A stretch of DNA of 64,000 bases from Planctomycetota bacterium. GTDB taxonomy: Bacteria > Planctomycetota > B15-G4. The notes under the pieces were generated by a model. The model searched no databases. It was not told where the DNA came from and saw only the letters and a list, made by a program, of their open reading frames with translations. The translations under genes and the position numbers were made by a program. Of this stretch, positions 44,417-52,819 are shown piece after piece (the first letter of the stretch is position 1; every line of letters begins with the position of its first letter). The stretch lies in the NCBI GenBank assembly GCA_020638905.1, contig JACKHP010000007.1, positions 128,823 to 192,822 of the forward strand. Direction: 5' to 3'.

Positions 44417-44424
44417 GCGCGTCC

Positions 44425-45672
44425 ATGAGACCCGTCCTGCCGAGGATGCGACCCGCGACGGCCGTGCTGTGCGCGCTGCTGCTCGCGGCCGGCGTGGCGG
44501 GCGTGCTGCGCACGGTGCGCGGCGAGTCCGACTTCGACGGGTTCCAGCGCGCGGCGGCCTACCTCTGGACGCACGGCGAGGTCTCCACCGCGAAAGACGT
44601 GCGCCGCTACCTGCCCACCTTCCAGGTGCTGCTGCTGCCGTTCGGCGCGATGCCGCTCGTGCTCGCGTCGCTGCTCTGGACGGCGCTCGACCTGGCGGCG
44701 CTGGCCGCCCTGCCGCGCGCGTTCGCCGCGCTCACCGGCATCGCGCCCGCCCGACAGCTCGCGGCGTTCTGGGTCGCCGCGCCGCTGCTGGCCGACAACC
44801 TGATCCTGGGACAGAGCGCGCCGATCCTGATCTGGCTCGCGGTGAGCGCGCTCGCCCGCGTCCGCGCCGGACGGGCCGCGTCGGGCGGTGCGCGGCTGGG
44901 CCTCGCGGCGCTGCTCAAGATCCTGCCCGCGACGCTGGTCGTCGTGCCGCTGCTGCTCGGACGTCGCGCGCGCGCCGGGGCGTTCGTGCTCGGCGTGCTC
45001 GTCGCCCTCTGGCTCGGTGCGTGGACGACCGTGCTCGCGCTCGGTCCCGAACGCGCCGTGCGTGAGACGCAGCGCTGGAGCGAGGAGGCCGGCGAGGGCC
45101 AGTCGCCCTGGGCGCTCGTCGAGTCGGGTCGCAGCCTGCGCTTCAACAACCAGGGCCTCGCGGTCACCCTCGCGCGCACGTTCGGCGAGCTGTCCCCCGA
45201 GCAGGAGGACGCCGCGCGCGGTGCGCTGCGCCTCGCGACGTTCCCGCTGCCGGCGATCTGGACGGTCTGGGGTCTCGTGGCGGCCGGGCTCGCGGCGCTG
45301 GCGTCGGTCGTCGCCCGGCGGGCGCGCTCGCTCGCCCCGGCCGATCCCGCGGAGGGGCGCGCCTGGCTGGCCCTGCTCGCCGTGGCCGTGGCCCTGATGC
45401 TCGCGCTCTCGCCCGTGGTCTGGACGCACTACGTCGCGTGGATGCTCCCGGCGCTCGTCGTGCTGGTCGATCGTCCGCGGCTGCAGCTCGTCTTCGGCGT
45501 GGTGCTGGCCGCCGCTCTGCTGTCCGAGACCGCGCGTGCGCTCGGCGTGCACCTGGTGGGCCTGATCGTCCTCTGCGTGCTCGCCGGGCTCACCGTCGTC
45601 TCACGCGGCGCGGCGTCCGATGTCGAGGGCGGGCGGCCGGCGACTCCGCTTCCGTCCCGGGCCGACCTATGA
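44425..45672 (+). CDS. GT87-type (DUF2029) polytopic membrane glycosyltransferase
   Basis: 415 residues with about ten hydrophobic helices. The N-terminal loop after the first helix reads ESDFDGFQRAAAYLWTHGEV, the acidic active-site loop of GT87/GT-C enzymes, and RYLPTFQVLLLPFGAMPLVL follows. LGQSAPILIWLAVSALAR and KILPATLVVVPLLLGRR are also family-like. Such enzymes use polyprenyl-phosphate sugars (often mannose) at the outer face of the membrane. The last codons (GGRPATPLPSRADL) are disordered. Its TGA overlaps the ATG of the next gene (ATGA), and the two are likely co-translated. Confidence 0.85.
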   Translation: MRPVLPRMRPATAVLCALLLAAGVAGVLRTVRGESDFDGFQRAAAYLWTHGEVSTAKDVRRYLPTFQVLLLPFGAMPLVLASLLWTALDLAALAALPRAFAALTGIAPARQLAAFWVAAPLLADNLILGQSAPILIWLAVSALARVRAGRAASGGARLGLAALLKILPATLVVVPLLLGRRARAGAFVLGVLVALWLGAWTTVLALGPERAVRETQRWSEEAGEGQSPWALVESGRSLRFNNQGLAVTLARTFGELSPEQEDAARGALRLATFPLPAIWTVWGLVAAGLAALASVVARRARSLAPADPAEGRAWLALLAVAVALMLALSPVVWTHYVAWMLPALVVLVDRPRLQLVFGVVLAAALLSETARALGVHLVGLIVLCVLAGLTVVSRGAASDVEGGRPATPLPSRADL

Positions 45673-46592
45673 TCGGCGCCTCCGACACGACCCGGCACCT
45701 CCCGAGACACCCCGGCCCGATGAGTCCCGACGCGGCGCAGCAACCGACGCGCGACGAGCCCCTCGTCACGCTGCGCCTCGCCGACTTCCCCGAGAAGCAG
45801 CACCTCGCGGGCGAGGGCAACTGGCTGTACCTGATCCCGTTCCGGGGCGGGCGCGCGGTGCTCAAGATCTACCACGGGACGCGTTCGCCCATCGTCCACC
45901 TGCGCAAGACGGTCAACCACTGGCTCGTCTCGGGACGCACCTCGCACATGCCGCGCGCCCGGCGCGATCGCGAGATGGAGTGCACGCGGCTGTGGGAGGC
46001 GTGCGGCTTCCGCAGCTTCCGCATGCGTCCCGAGGTGCGCTTCGCCGACCTGCCCGAGGACGGCTACATGCTCTTCGAGTACGTCCCGGGGACGCTGCTG
46101 CGCGACCACCTGCGCGACGAGGAGCTGCCGCTGGAGGCGCGTCTCGACACCTGGCGCCGCTTCGTGCTCGAGCAGGCCGCGCGCCACGCGCTCGCGGTCG
46201 GCCGCGACGAACCCCGGCTGATCCACGAGAACGGCGACTGCAAGCACGTGATGCTGCACCCCGACGGGGGCTTCCTGACCTTCGACCTCGAGATCGGCTT
46301 CCGCTCCCGGCATGTGCGTGACCTGGCCGGGCGAGAGGTCCTCGCGCACCTCGCCTCGCTCGGTCGTCACCTCGGCGAGCGTCTCTACGCGCGCCTGCTG
46401 GCCGACCTCGTGGCGGTGCATCCCGACCGGGGGCTGCTCGACGCCGCGTGGCAACACGTGTTCGCGAACCCGAGCCCGGTGTTGCGTGCGGCCCGCGGTC
46501 TCGAGCGCCGACTGCGCAGTCGCGCACAGAAGCGCTTCAGCAAGCACCGCGTGGCCGCCGACCTGCGCGCCGCGCTGGCGTCCGGCGACTGA
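45669..46592 (+). CDS. Kinase-fold protein (Kdo/heptose-kinase-like)
   Basis: 307 residues. GEGNWLYLIPFRGGRAVLKI holds the beta-3 lysine; HENGDCKHVMLHPDGGFLTF has the catalytic-loop Asp and a following FDLE at the metal site. YMLFEYVPGTLLRDHLRDEE is the hinge region. The glycine-rich loop is not classical. This pattern suits small lipopolysaccharide-type sugar kinases or related ABC1/RIO-like folds; the substrate is not known. The ATG at 45669 overlaps the previous stop; ATG at 45720 is a good alternative, and TATGAT at 45668-45673 could even be its -10. Confidence 0.72.
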   Translation: MIGASDTTRHLPRHPGPMSPDAAQQPTRDEPLVTLRLADFPEKQHLAGEGNWLYLIPFRGGRAVLKIYHGTRSPIVHLRKTVNHWLVSGRTSHMPRARRDREMECTRLWEACGFRSFRMRPEVRFADLPEDGYMLFEYVPGTLLRDHLRDEELPLEARLDTWRRFVLEQAARHALAVGRDEPRLIHENGDCKHVMLHPDGGFLTFDLEIGFRSRHVRDLAGREVLAHLASLGRHLGERLYARLLADLVAVHPDRGLLDAAWQHVFANPSPVLRAARGLERRLRSRAQKRFSKHRVAADLRAALASGD

Positions 46593-46673
46593 CGATCCCG
46601 CCGGTCGGAGGACGTCGGCGCGTCGCGTCGCACCGCGCTCGGCCGTCGGACCCGACCACGCGCGGGACGGGCG

Positions 46674-46702
46674 TTGCACCGCGCACGCGGCCTGTCGATA
46701 CT
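46674..46702 (+). promoter_or_regulatory. Promoter candidate TTGCAC-17-GATACT
   Basis: TTGCAC at 46674-46679 and GATACT at 46697-46702, 17 nt apart. The leader would be about 18 nt before the start at 46727. Confidence 0.45.
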
Positions 46703-46726
46703 CGGCCCGCGACCCCGGAGCCGAGC

Positions 46727-47356
46727 ATGGAAGCCCCCGACCCGTCCGCCGCCGCCGACGCGAGCGGTTCGCGTGGTTTCTACGGCAGCAACAGGCACTT
46801 CGAGTACCGTGCCTCCATCGGTCTCGTGTTCGGTCTCGCGGCCGCGTTCATGCCGGCGGGCGACGGCTCCTGGTACTTCGTCGGGCTCGGCTGCGTGCTC
46901 GCGTTCGCCGCGATCCGCGCCTGGACGACGCGCTTCATGGGCGGTGCGGCGCACGTCCACGAGCGCAAGGCGCGCAAGAAGCGCACCCTGCTCACCGAGG
47001 GTCCGTTCCGCTTCTGCCGCAACCCGCTCTACGTCGCGAACTCGCTCGGCATCGCCGGCACCTGCTTCATGCTCGCGCCCGCCTGGTTCGGCGCGCTCGG
47101 CCTGATCGCCTCGCTCGTCTGGTACTCGGGTGTCGCGAGCTGGGAGGAGGGCAACCTGGCCGAGCTCTACCCCGACGAGTACCCGCAGTTCATGGCCAGC
47201 ACGCGTCGCCTGCTGCCGATCCCCAAGCGCAGACCGCAGCCCACCGACGCCGAACCCTACCCCTGGTCGAAGGTCGTCCGCCGCGAACGCGGCGTGCTGT
47301 CGGGCGTCGTGCTCATCTCGCTGCTGGCGGCCTGGAAGGTCGGGTTCTTCGGGTAG
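46727..47356 (+). CDS. Membrane isoprenylcysteine/phospholipid methyltransferase-like protein
   Basis: 209 residues with four to five transmembrane segments: IGLVFGLAAAFMPAGDGSWY, FVGLGCVLAFAAIRAW, IAGTCFMLAPAWFGALGLIA, and a C-terminal LSGVVLISLLAAWKVGFFG. The methyltransferase signature is LLTEGPFRFCRNPLYVANSL (His of the usual RHPxY replaced by Asn), with the SAM-binding GVASWEEGNLAELYPDEYPQ. It should methylate a lipid-linked or amine acceptor in the membrane. ATG at 46727 is preceded by weak GGAG. Downstream is a long non-coding stretch. The neighbouring GT87 and kinase-fold genes hint at envelope glycolipid work. Confidence 0.85.
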   Translation: MEAPDPSAAADASGSRGFYGSNRHFEYRASIGLVFGLAAAFMPAGDGSWYFVGLGCVLAFAAIRAWTTRFMGGAAHVHERKARKKRTLLTEGPFRFCRNPLYVANSLGIAGTCFMLAPAWFGALGLIASLVWYSGVASWEEGNLAELYPDEYPQFMASTRRLLPIPKRRPQPTDAEPYPWSKVVRRERGVLSGVVLISLLAAWKVGFFG

Positions 47357-48113
47357 GCGGGTCGGCGGGGGATGACTCCACGCGAGTGCTCGCTTGCTGG
47401 AGCGCCGTGTGTGCGGACACTCCGGGTGCTCGGGGGCGACCGCCCCGCTCGAGCAGTCCTCGGCGCCTGCGGCGCCTGCGGAACTCGCTGGGCGATCGCC
47501 CCCTGCGCTCCTCCGGTCCGCACGCTCGACACGAGTCGCGAGGATCGAGCGCCTGCATGCCCCGCCGACTCGCAGCGTATCGGGCGCAGCGCCGTCGGCG
47601 ATTCACGCGCGACGGCGCGCCGTCCCGAACCGGCACGCAGTTCGAAGCCGTCAGCCTTCGCGATCATGCTCACGCACGAGGCTCACCCCGGCGGCGCGCA
47701 CCACCTGCTTCGAGAGATCCCTTGGCTCGACGCCCTCTCCGAATCGCCGCGAAGCCGCGCCCCAGCGCGCTGAGCTTCCCCCCGCTCTGGAATGCGCGCC
47801 CCGAGGTTCATGCCCAGCGCGCTGCAAGTTCCGCAGCCGCCGCAGGCGGCGAGGACTGTCCGAAGCTGCGCGATGCTGCGTGACGATGGTCAGTGGGCGC
47901 GCACGTAGCGGCCCGAAACGCCGCGCGTGCGACGTGGGCGCCGCGTGACGTCGTCACTTTGCTCGCGTCCGCCAAGCCGTTCATCCTTTCATCTCGCGAA
48001 GGGAGCGCCGCGCGGGCAGCGGCGGGCGATGTGGGACGGAGGCCAGGTGTTCCCCCACCTGGCCGCAGTCCCACGTCGTCCGCCGCGTCGCGCAATCGGC
48101 CGACCTTGCGTCC
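47357..48113. other. 757-bp non-coding region with imperfect inverted repeat
   Basis: No ORF with real-protein composition. Arm 1 (47454-47494; AGTCCTCGGCGCCTGCGGCG and on) and arm 2 (47812-47858) are imperfect reverse complements of about 40 bp, sharing GCCTGCGG, TGCGGAACT and GCTGGGC. A third partial copy of the arm end (CCCAGCGCGCTGAGCTTCC) lies near 47760. A terminator is at 48031-48074. No transposase, tRNA or rRNA was seen. Confidence 0.55.
48031..48074. terminator. Two-step hairpin before the DUF4863 gene end
   Basis: GTGGGAC-gga-GGCCAGGTG-ttcccc-CACCTGGCC-gca-GTCCCAC: a 16-bp split stem with symmetrical 3-nt bulges. It is 40 nt from the end of the reverse-strand gene at 48114. Confidence 0.7.
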
Positions 48114-48587
48114 CTACCTCACCCATTCCACGGCGCCCTGCGGCAGGAAGTACACGATCAGCATGCGGCCGTCGGTGACCGTGGGGACGTGTCGCGTGTC
48201 GTTGGCGAACACGATCCAGCCTTCGGGCATGCCGTCGAAGCGCGGGTCGCCTTCGACCGCGAAGCACAGGTTCACCTCGCCGTTCGGGTGGCGGTGGTGG
48301 ATGCCGGGGCCGGTCATCCAGACGAAGTCGACCGACAGGTCGTGCGGCGTGTCGGACGGCTTGGCCAGGCGCGAGAAGCGCACGTCGCCGTTCACGCGGT
48401 CGCAGATCACGCCGTCCTCGACGGCCTGCACGAGGGCCTCGCGCAGCGCGCGCGCCGCCGGTCCGTCGGAGGGATAGCGACGCTCGAGCTCGGCCCGTGC
48501 GGCTGCGGCGTCGTGCAGGTCGAGTCCGGCGGCGGCCTTCATCGGCTCGTCGAGCAGGGCCAGCAGGTCTTCGCGGGTGGCGGGCAT
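48114..48587 (-). CDS. DUF4863 / 4-hydroxylaminobenzoate lyase-like protein
   Basis: 157 residues, the full family length. The helical first half (REDLLALLDEPMKAAAGLDL) is followed by a cupin-like part, with WMTGPGIHHRHPNGEVNLCF and FDGMPEGWIVFANDTRHVPT. I recall this family as DUF4863, of which one member (PnbB) acts on 4-hydroxylaminobenzoate; the substrate here need not be the same. HHRHPNGE may bind a metal. ATG at 48587 is preceded by GAGGAGAC-type sequence. It is the last gene before a terminator. Confidence 0.75.
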   Translation of the reverse strand: MPATREDLLALLDEPMKAAAGLDLHDAAAARAELERRYPSDGPAARALREALVQAVEDGVICDRVNGDVRFSRLAKPSDTPHDLSVDFVWMTGPGIHHRHPNGEVNLCFAVEGDPRFDGMPEGWIVFANDTRHVPTVTDGRMLIVYFLPQGAVEWVR

Positions 48588-48702
48588 GTCGGTCTCCTCG
48601 GTGCAGAGTTGCGGATGCGTGGGAGCGGTCGTGCGCGTGGCGACGGGGCGCGGCGCGCCCGGCGGTGTCGGACCTGCGCGGTGCGCCGAGCGACGCGGTC
48701 GC

Positions 48703-49173
48703 TCAGGCGTCGGACAGGTGCGCGAGTGCGGCGTGCACGTGGGCCTCGATGTCGGTCACCTTCTCGGCCCACTCGACCGTGCCGTCCTTGTCGATCACGT
48801 ACGTGACGCGCTCGGGGTACTTCGCGTCGGTGCCGGTGCACGCGCCGTAGGCCACGCCGACGGCCTTCGTCGTGTCGCACAGCAGACGGTACGGGAAGCC
48901 GAACTTCTCGGCGAACGCGCAGTTGTCCTGCACGTCGTCGAAGGAGATGCCCAGGATGATCTGGTCGTCGGGCAGTTGCGCGGCGCGGTCGCGGAACGAC
49001 TTGCCCTCGAGCGTGCAGCCGGGCGTGTCGGCCTTCGGGTAGAACCACAGCAGGATGCGCTTGCCGCGCAGGCCGGCCAGTTCGACGGTGGCGCCGGTGT
49101 GGTCCTTCAGCTTGAAGTCGGGCGCGGGCGTGCCGGGCTTCAGCAGCTTGGGCTTCTTCTTGAAGAAGTTCAT
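48703..49173 (-). CDS. bcp: Peroxiredoxin, BCP/PrxQ type
   Basis: 156 residues. ADTPGCTLEGKSFRDRAAQL (49-68) holds the peroxidatic C53 in the PxxxTxxC-like context. Cys at 85 and 99 (DNCAFAEKFGFPYRLLCD) are candidate resolving residues; the common PrxQ resolving Cys five residues on (C58 position) is absent, being replaced by Lys/Gly. The enzyme reduces hydroperoxides with thiol help. A basic N-terminal tail (MNFFKKKPKLLKPG) is extra. It overlaps the upstream HAD gene by 4 nt. Confidence 0.93.
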   Translation of the reverse strand: MNFFKKKPKLLKPGTPAPDFKLKDHTGATVELAGLRGKRILLWFYPKADTPGCTLEGKSFRDRAAQLPDDQIILGISFDDVQDNCAFAEKFGFPYRLLCDTTKAVGVAYGACTGTDAKYPERVTYVIDKDGTVEWAEKVTDIEAHVHAALAHLSDA

Positions 49174-49859
49174 GGTCCTGGGTCCCCCGTGTGCTGGAGG
49201 GCGTGCGGCAGGTCGCCGAGCCCTCCCGAAAGGATGCGGTCGGCTCCCGCGGCGCGCAACGTCCGCTCGTCGCCCGTGCCGCCCAGGACGGCCCAGCACG
49301 GCATGCCGGCGGCGTGGGCGCAGCCGATGTCGGCCTCGGAATCGCCGACGAACAGCGCGTGCGTCGGCCCGGCGCCGAGCGCGGCGAGCGCGGCGAGCGC
49401 GACGTCGGGTGCCGGCTTCGCGGCGCGGACGAGGTCGCGTCCCACGACGTGGGCGAAGTAGCGCTGCAGGCCGGTGGCCTCGAGCGCGCGCCGTGCGCTC
49501 GCGGTGACGCGCGTCGTGGCGACGGCCATGCGCAGGCCGCGTGCCGCGAGTTCGGCGAGGGCGTCGGCGACGCCCGGCAGCGCGAGCGTGCGCGCCGGCA
49601 GGCCGGGACCGACGCGCGCGCCGAAGGCCGCCACCATCGCGAGCGGATCGGGCGCGCCGAGCGCCGTCCAGACGGCGTCGGGCGGCTGGCCGATGAAGCC
49701 CTTCGCGAAGGCCCGCTCGGGGACGGGCAGCCCGGCCTCGCGCGCGAGCTCGATCACGCCGTCGACGATGGCATCGCTGGCGTCGACCAGGGTGCCGTCG
49801 AGATCCAGCAGCAGGACGTCCAGGGTTGTTGCTCCTCGGCGCGCGGGGGCGACGAGCAT
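49170..49859 (-). CDS. HAD-superfamily hydrolase, phosphoglycolate phosphatase-like
   Basis: 229 residues. LLLDLDGTLVDASDAIVDGV is motif I, AVATTRVTASARRALEATGL motif II, RAAKPAPDVALAAL motif III and FVGDSEADIGCAHAAGMPCW motif IV. The helical cap between I and II suits Gph-like or pyrimidine-5'-nucleotidase-like enzymes; the substrate is unknown. ATG at 49859 is used; the extension to 49898 is Arg/Ser-rich. Its stop overlaps the peroxiredoxin start (ATGA), so damage-repair coupling is possible. Confidence 0.9.
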   Translation of the reverse strand: MLVAPARRGATTLDVLLLDLDGTLVDASDAIVDGVIELAREAGLPVPERAFAKGFIGQPPDAVWTALGAPDPLAMVAAFGARVGPGLPARTLALPGVADALAELAARGLRMAVATTRVTASARRALEATGLQRYFAHVVGRDLVRAAKPAPDVALAALAALGAGPTHALFVGDSEADIGCAHAAGMPCWAVLGGTGDERTLRAAGADRILSGGLGDLPHALQHTGDPGP

Positions 49860-49951
49860 ACACGCCGCGCCGTGTGACGGAAGCCGCGCCGCCCGCATCC
49901 GAGCGCCTCGTGCGCGGCGCAGGGCCGCGTCGCAGACCAGGAGGCAGATCC

Positions 49952-50650
49952 ATGATCACCGTACGCAAGGCCGCCGACCGCGGACGCACCGAGCTCGACT
50001 GGCTCGACTCGTGGCACGGCTTCTCGTTCGGCGAGTACCACGATCCCCGGCACATGGGCTTCTCGGCGCTGCGCGTCGTGAACGAGGACATCGTCGCGCC
50101 GTCGACGGGCTTCGGTACCCACGGCCACCGCGACATGGAGATCCTGACCTGGATCGTCGACGGCGCGCTCACGCATCGCGACTCGATGGGCAACGCGTCC
50201 ACGATCCGTCCGGGCGACGTGCAGCTCATGTCGGCCGGCAGCGGCGTCACGCACTCCGAGTGGAACGGCGACCCCGAGACGCCGGTGCACCTGCTGCAGA
50301 TCTGGATCCTGCCGCGGGCGCGCGGCACGCGTCCGACGTACCAGGAGCGCCGGCTCGAGCCGGGCGTCCTCGACGGAGGCTTCACGCTGCTCGCGTCGCC
50401 CGACGGACGCGACGGTTCGCTCGTGATCGGCCAGGACGCCACGGTCTCCGCGGCGCGCCTGGCGGCGGGCGCCGTGGTCGAGCAGTCGTTCGCGTCCGGT
50501 CGCTCGGCCTGGCTGCAGGTCGTCCGGGGACGGGTCGCGCTCGACGGGCAAGAGCTGTCGGCCGGCGACGCCGCGGGCGTCACCGATCCGGGCACCCTGG
50601 CGCTGACCGCGCTCGAGCCGAGCGAGGTGCTGCTCTTCGACCTGCCGTGA
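49952..50650 (+). CDS. Pirin family protein
   Basis: 232 residues, normal for a two-cupin bacterial pirin (YhhW type). FGEYHDPRHMGFSALRVVNE and FGTHGHRDMEILTWIVDG carry the four metal ligands (H, H, H, E); TPVHLLQIWILPRARGTRPT is typical too. Such proteins often show quercetinase-like dioxygenase or redox-sensing activity. GGAGGCA precedes the ATG at 49952. Two strong hairpins follow the gene. Confidence 0.93.
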   Translation: MITVRKAADRGRTELDWLDSWHGFSFGEYHDPRHMGFSALRVVNEDIVAPSTGFGTHGHRDMEILTWIVDGALTHRDSMGNASTIRPGDVQLMSAGSGVTHSEWNGDPETPVHLLQIWILPRARGTRPTYQERRLEPGVLDGGFTLLASPDGRDGSLVIGQDATVSAARLAAGAVVEQSFASGRSAWLQVVRGRVALDGQELSAGDAAGVTDPGTLALTALEPSEVLLFDLP

Positions 50651-50744
50651 CCCGGTGGGGGACGGACCGGCCGCGCGCCGGCCCGTCCCTCGCGTCGCGC
50701 GCGGCTCCGTGCCCCGCGCCGCGCATCGCGTCCGCGGCACGCGA

Positions 50745-50811
50745 CACCTGCCCGCGCGGTCTCCTCGTGCCGCGGCAGGTGACGCCGGGCGCCCGTTCTG
50801 GAACGCCCGGC
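50745..50811 (+). terminator. Two successive hairpins after the pirin gene
   Basis: Hairpin 1 is CACCTGCC...GGCAGGTG (50745-50781), with CGCGG and CCGCG pairing inside. Hairpin 2 is GCCGGGCG...CGCCCGGC (50784-50811). Both lack U-tracts. Confidence 0.65.
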
Positions 50812-50847
50812 CGCCCCGGGCCTCGCGTCCCGCCCGGGACCTCGGGG

Positions 50848-50853
50848 TAGGAT
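50848..50853 (+). promoter_or_regulatory. -10 candidate TAGGAT close to a GTG start
   Basis: GGTAGGATGAGCC, 6 nt before the GTG at 50860. Initiation would fall at the start codon, giving a leaderless mRNA; no ribosome site is present. Confidence 0.45.
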
Positions 50854-50859
50854 GAGCCG

Positions 50860-52725
50860 GTGCGCCTCGTCCCGACCCAGCTCCTCGCCACCCTGCGCCG
50901 GATCGTCGCCGGACCCGAGTCGCTCATGGTGGCGATGGTCGTGGCGCTGGTCGAGATGGTCGGTCCGTCGTCGCTCGACGACGTCGACGACATCCCGTGG
51001 GTGCTGCTGCTGCCGATGCTGCTCATGTTCGGCTGCTCGATGGCGCGCTACCGCAGCCTGCCGATGACCACGGCGATCCTCGACTTCGCGGTGTCGGTCT
51101 TCCACCGCCTGCGCGGACGGCTCGTGCTCAGCCTCGGGCTCGACTTCCATCCCGAGCGCTCGCCGCGCCTGCCGCCGTTCACCGGGCTGCGCCGGCTGCT
51201 CGTGCTGCTGGTGCTGGCGGCGTTCGTGCTCGCGCCGGCGCAGGGCGTGCTGCGCGAGGTGCTGGCGGTCACGCGCGTGCGCGGCCTGTACACCTTCCAC
51301 GTGCTGCTGCTCGGCGTCGTGTGGTCCTTGCTCGCGGCCGGCATCGTGATCGCGGCGCCGGCCGTGATCCTGGGCGTGCTCGAGGTGCTCAAGCGGCGCG
51401 CGGCGCTCGAGGGAGCGTCACGTGTCGCGGCGGTGGTCTCGATCCTCGCGCTGGTCACGGTGCTGCTCGTCTCGCTCGACGCCGCGCTCGGCCTCACGGG
51501 ATGCCTGGGCGTGCTCGCCTTCGCGTGCGTGCTGCCGTCGCTCGTGCATCCCGTCGATCCGCCGCGCGGTCCCTGGCTCAACATCGCCGTCGGCCGCACG
51601 GGACGTCCGCGCACCGCCCGCCTGGGCGAGGTCGTGCGCGACGTGCATCGCCTGCTCGCGTTGGGCGCGTTCGCGATCGTGTGCGTGCTCGCGCCGTCCG
51701 AGCGCGTGTCCGACGCGCTGTTCCCGGTGACCGACGTGCTGCTGCGCGTCTTCGGCTGGCTGGCCGCGTGGCTCTTCACCGGCGGCGCGCTGCTGGCCAT
51801 CGCCGAGTTCAACCGGCGGCGGCGGCTCTACGACCCGGCCTTCGAACGCAGCCGCGTGCTGTGGGCCATCCCCGGACCGGAAGCGTCGGCGCTCGACCTC
51901 GAGCGCGCGGCCATCGCCGGCGCGGGCTGGCGGCTCGTGATCGACGACCGCATGCCCGACGGAGACGACGCCGACTTGCTCGTGGGACTGCCGCGCGGGC
52001 TCGTGCCGCCGAGCACGGTGCCGCTCTCGCGCATCCCTCCGGCGGCGTTCCTGGTCTCCGACGACCCGGGCGCGCTGCTCGACGAGGCCGAGGAGCGCGA
52101 CAAGGCCGAGCGGGCCACGCTGGCGCTCGAGCGGCTGCTCGTCTCGGCGCGTCCGCGGCTGGGCGACCGCGGCGAGGGCACGTTCCTCGTCCCGCACTGC
52201 TGGCTCGTGGTGGGACTCACGCGCGACGACGACCGCGGCGGGCTCGATCGTCCGCCGGCGCTCACGTTCGGACAGTCGTTCCAGGCGGTGCTCGGCACGC
52301 GCCTGCGGCGCTTCCTGTACGAGGTCATGGCCCGCAGCGGCGTCGACGTCTTCTACGTCGAGGACGCGGTCACGCCGGAGCAGGTGGGCGAGGTGCTCGA
52401 GCTGCTCTTCGAGCGTCACATCGCGCGCACCGAGCCGGCCGAGGTGGCCGAGCACGAGTTCGTGGGCGTGACGGGCGTGCGCGTCGTGCTGCACGACGTC
52501 GACCCCGAGGGCGAAGGCATCGCGGGCGTCGACGCGCACGTGACGCGCAACGCGATCTCGCGCGCGCGCATCATGATCATCGGCAAGGACCGCCGCGACG
52601 ACGACGACGACGACGGACCGCCCGAGTCGGGCGAGTCGAACGACCTGTGGCTGCGCGAGTCGCTGCGCACCGTGTTCGACGGCCTGCGTCCGGTGGGCAG
52701 CCTGGGCGGCGGCGGCGCGAGCTGA
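50860..52725 (+). CDS. Large hypothetical membrane protein
   Basis: 621 residues, no family recognised. The first half has about seven hydrophobic segments: ESLMVAMVVALVEMVGPSSL, IPWVLLLPMLLMFGCSMARY, GLRRLLVLLVLAAFVLAPAQ, and others up to about residue 320 (WLAAWLFTGGALLAIAEFNR). The second half is soluble with acidic and Gly-rich ends (KDRRDDDDDDGPPESGESND). GTG at 50860 is accepted since the protein begins with a basic segment and there is a TAGGAT at a leaderless distance. It converges on the Cys-rich gene across a strong hairpin. Confidence 0.75.
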   Translation: MRLVPTQLLATLRRIVAGPESLMVAMVVALVEMVGPSSLDDVDDIPWVLLLPMLLMFGCSMARYRSLPMTTAILDFAVSVFHRLRGRLVLSLGLDFHPERSPRLPPFTGLRRLLVLLVLAAFVLAPAQGVLREVLAVTRVRGLYTFHVLLLGVVWSLLAAGIVIAAPAVILGVLEVLKRRAALEGASRVAAVVSILALVTVLLVSLDAALGLTGCLGVLAFACVLPSLVHPVDPPRGPWLNIAVGRTGRPRTARLGEVVRDVHRLLALGAFAIVCVLAPSERVSDALFPVTDVLLRVFGWLAAWLFTGGALLAIAEFNRRRRLYDPAFERSRVLWAIPGPEASALDLERAAIAGAGWRLVIDDRMPDGDDADLLVGLPRGLVPPSTVPLSRIPPAAFLVSDDPGALLDEAEERDKAERATLALERLLVSARPRLGDRGEGTFLVPHCWLVVGLTRDDDRGGLDRPPALTFGQSFQAVLGTRLRRFLYEVMARSGVDVFYVEDAVTPEQVGEVLELLFERHIARTEPAEVAEHEFVGVTGVRVVLHDVDPEGEGIAGVDAHVTRNAISRARIMIIGKDRRDDDDDDGPPESGESNDLWLRESLRTVFDGLRPVGSLGGGGAS

Positions 52726-52759
52726 GGCGCGTCGGGGGCCGTTCTCCCCCGGGACGAGC

Positions 52760-52795
52760 ACGGCCGCGCGTCCCCGGACGGAGACGCGCGGCCGT
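52760..52795. terminator. Strong bidirectional hairpin
   Basis: A perfect 13-bp stem ACGGCCGCGCGTC / GACGCGCGGCCGT with a 10-nt loop, between genes ending at 52725 and 52820. Confidence 0.75.
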
Positions 52796-52819
52796 CGATG
52801 CTAGGCGAACCGCGCGGTG

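Noticed and set aside
47620..47670. tRNA T-loop-like GTTCGAAGCC
   Set aside because: No acceptor stem or cloverleaf can be formed around it.
47394..47948. Several open frames of 100-180 codons in the non-coding stretch
   Set aside because: All are Arg/Ser/Ala-rich with no ribosome sites, and they overlap each other in different frames.
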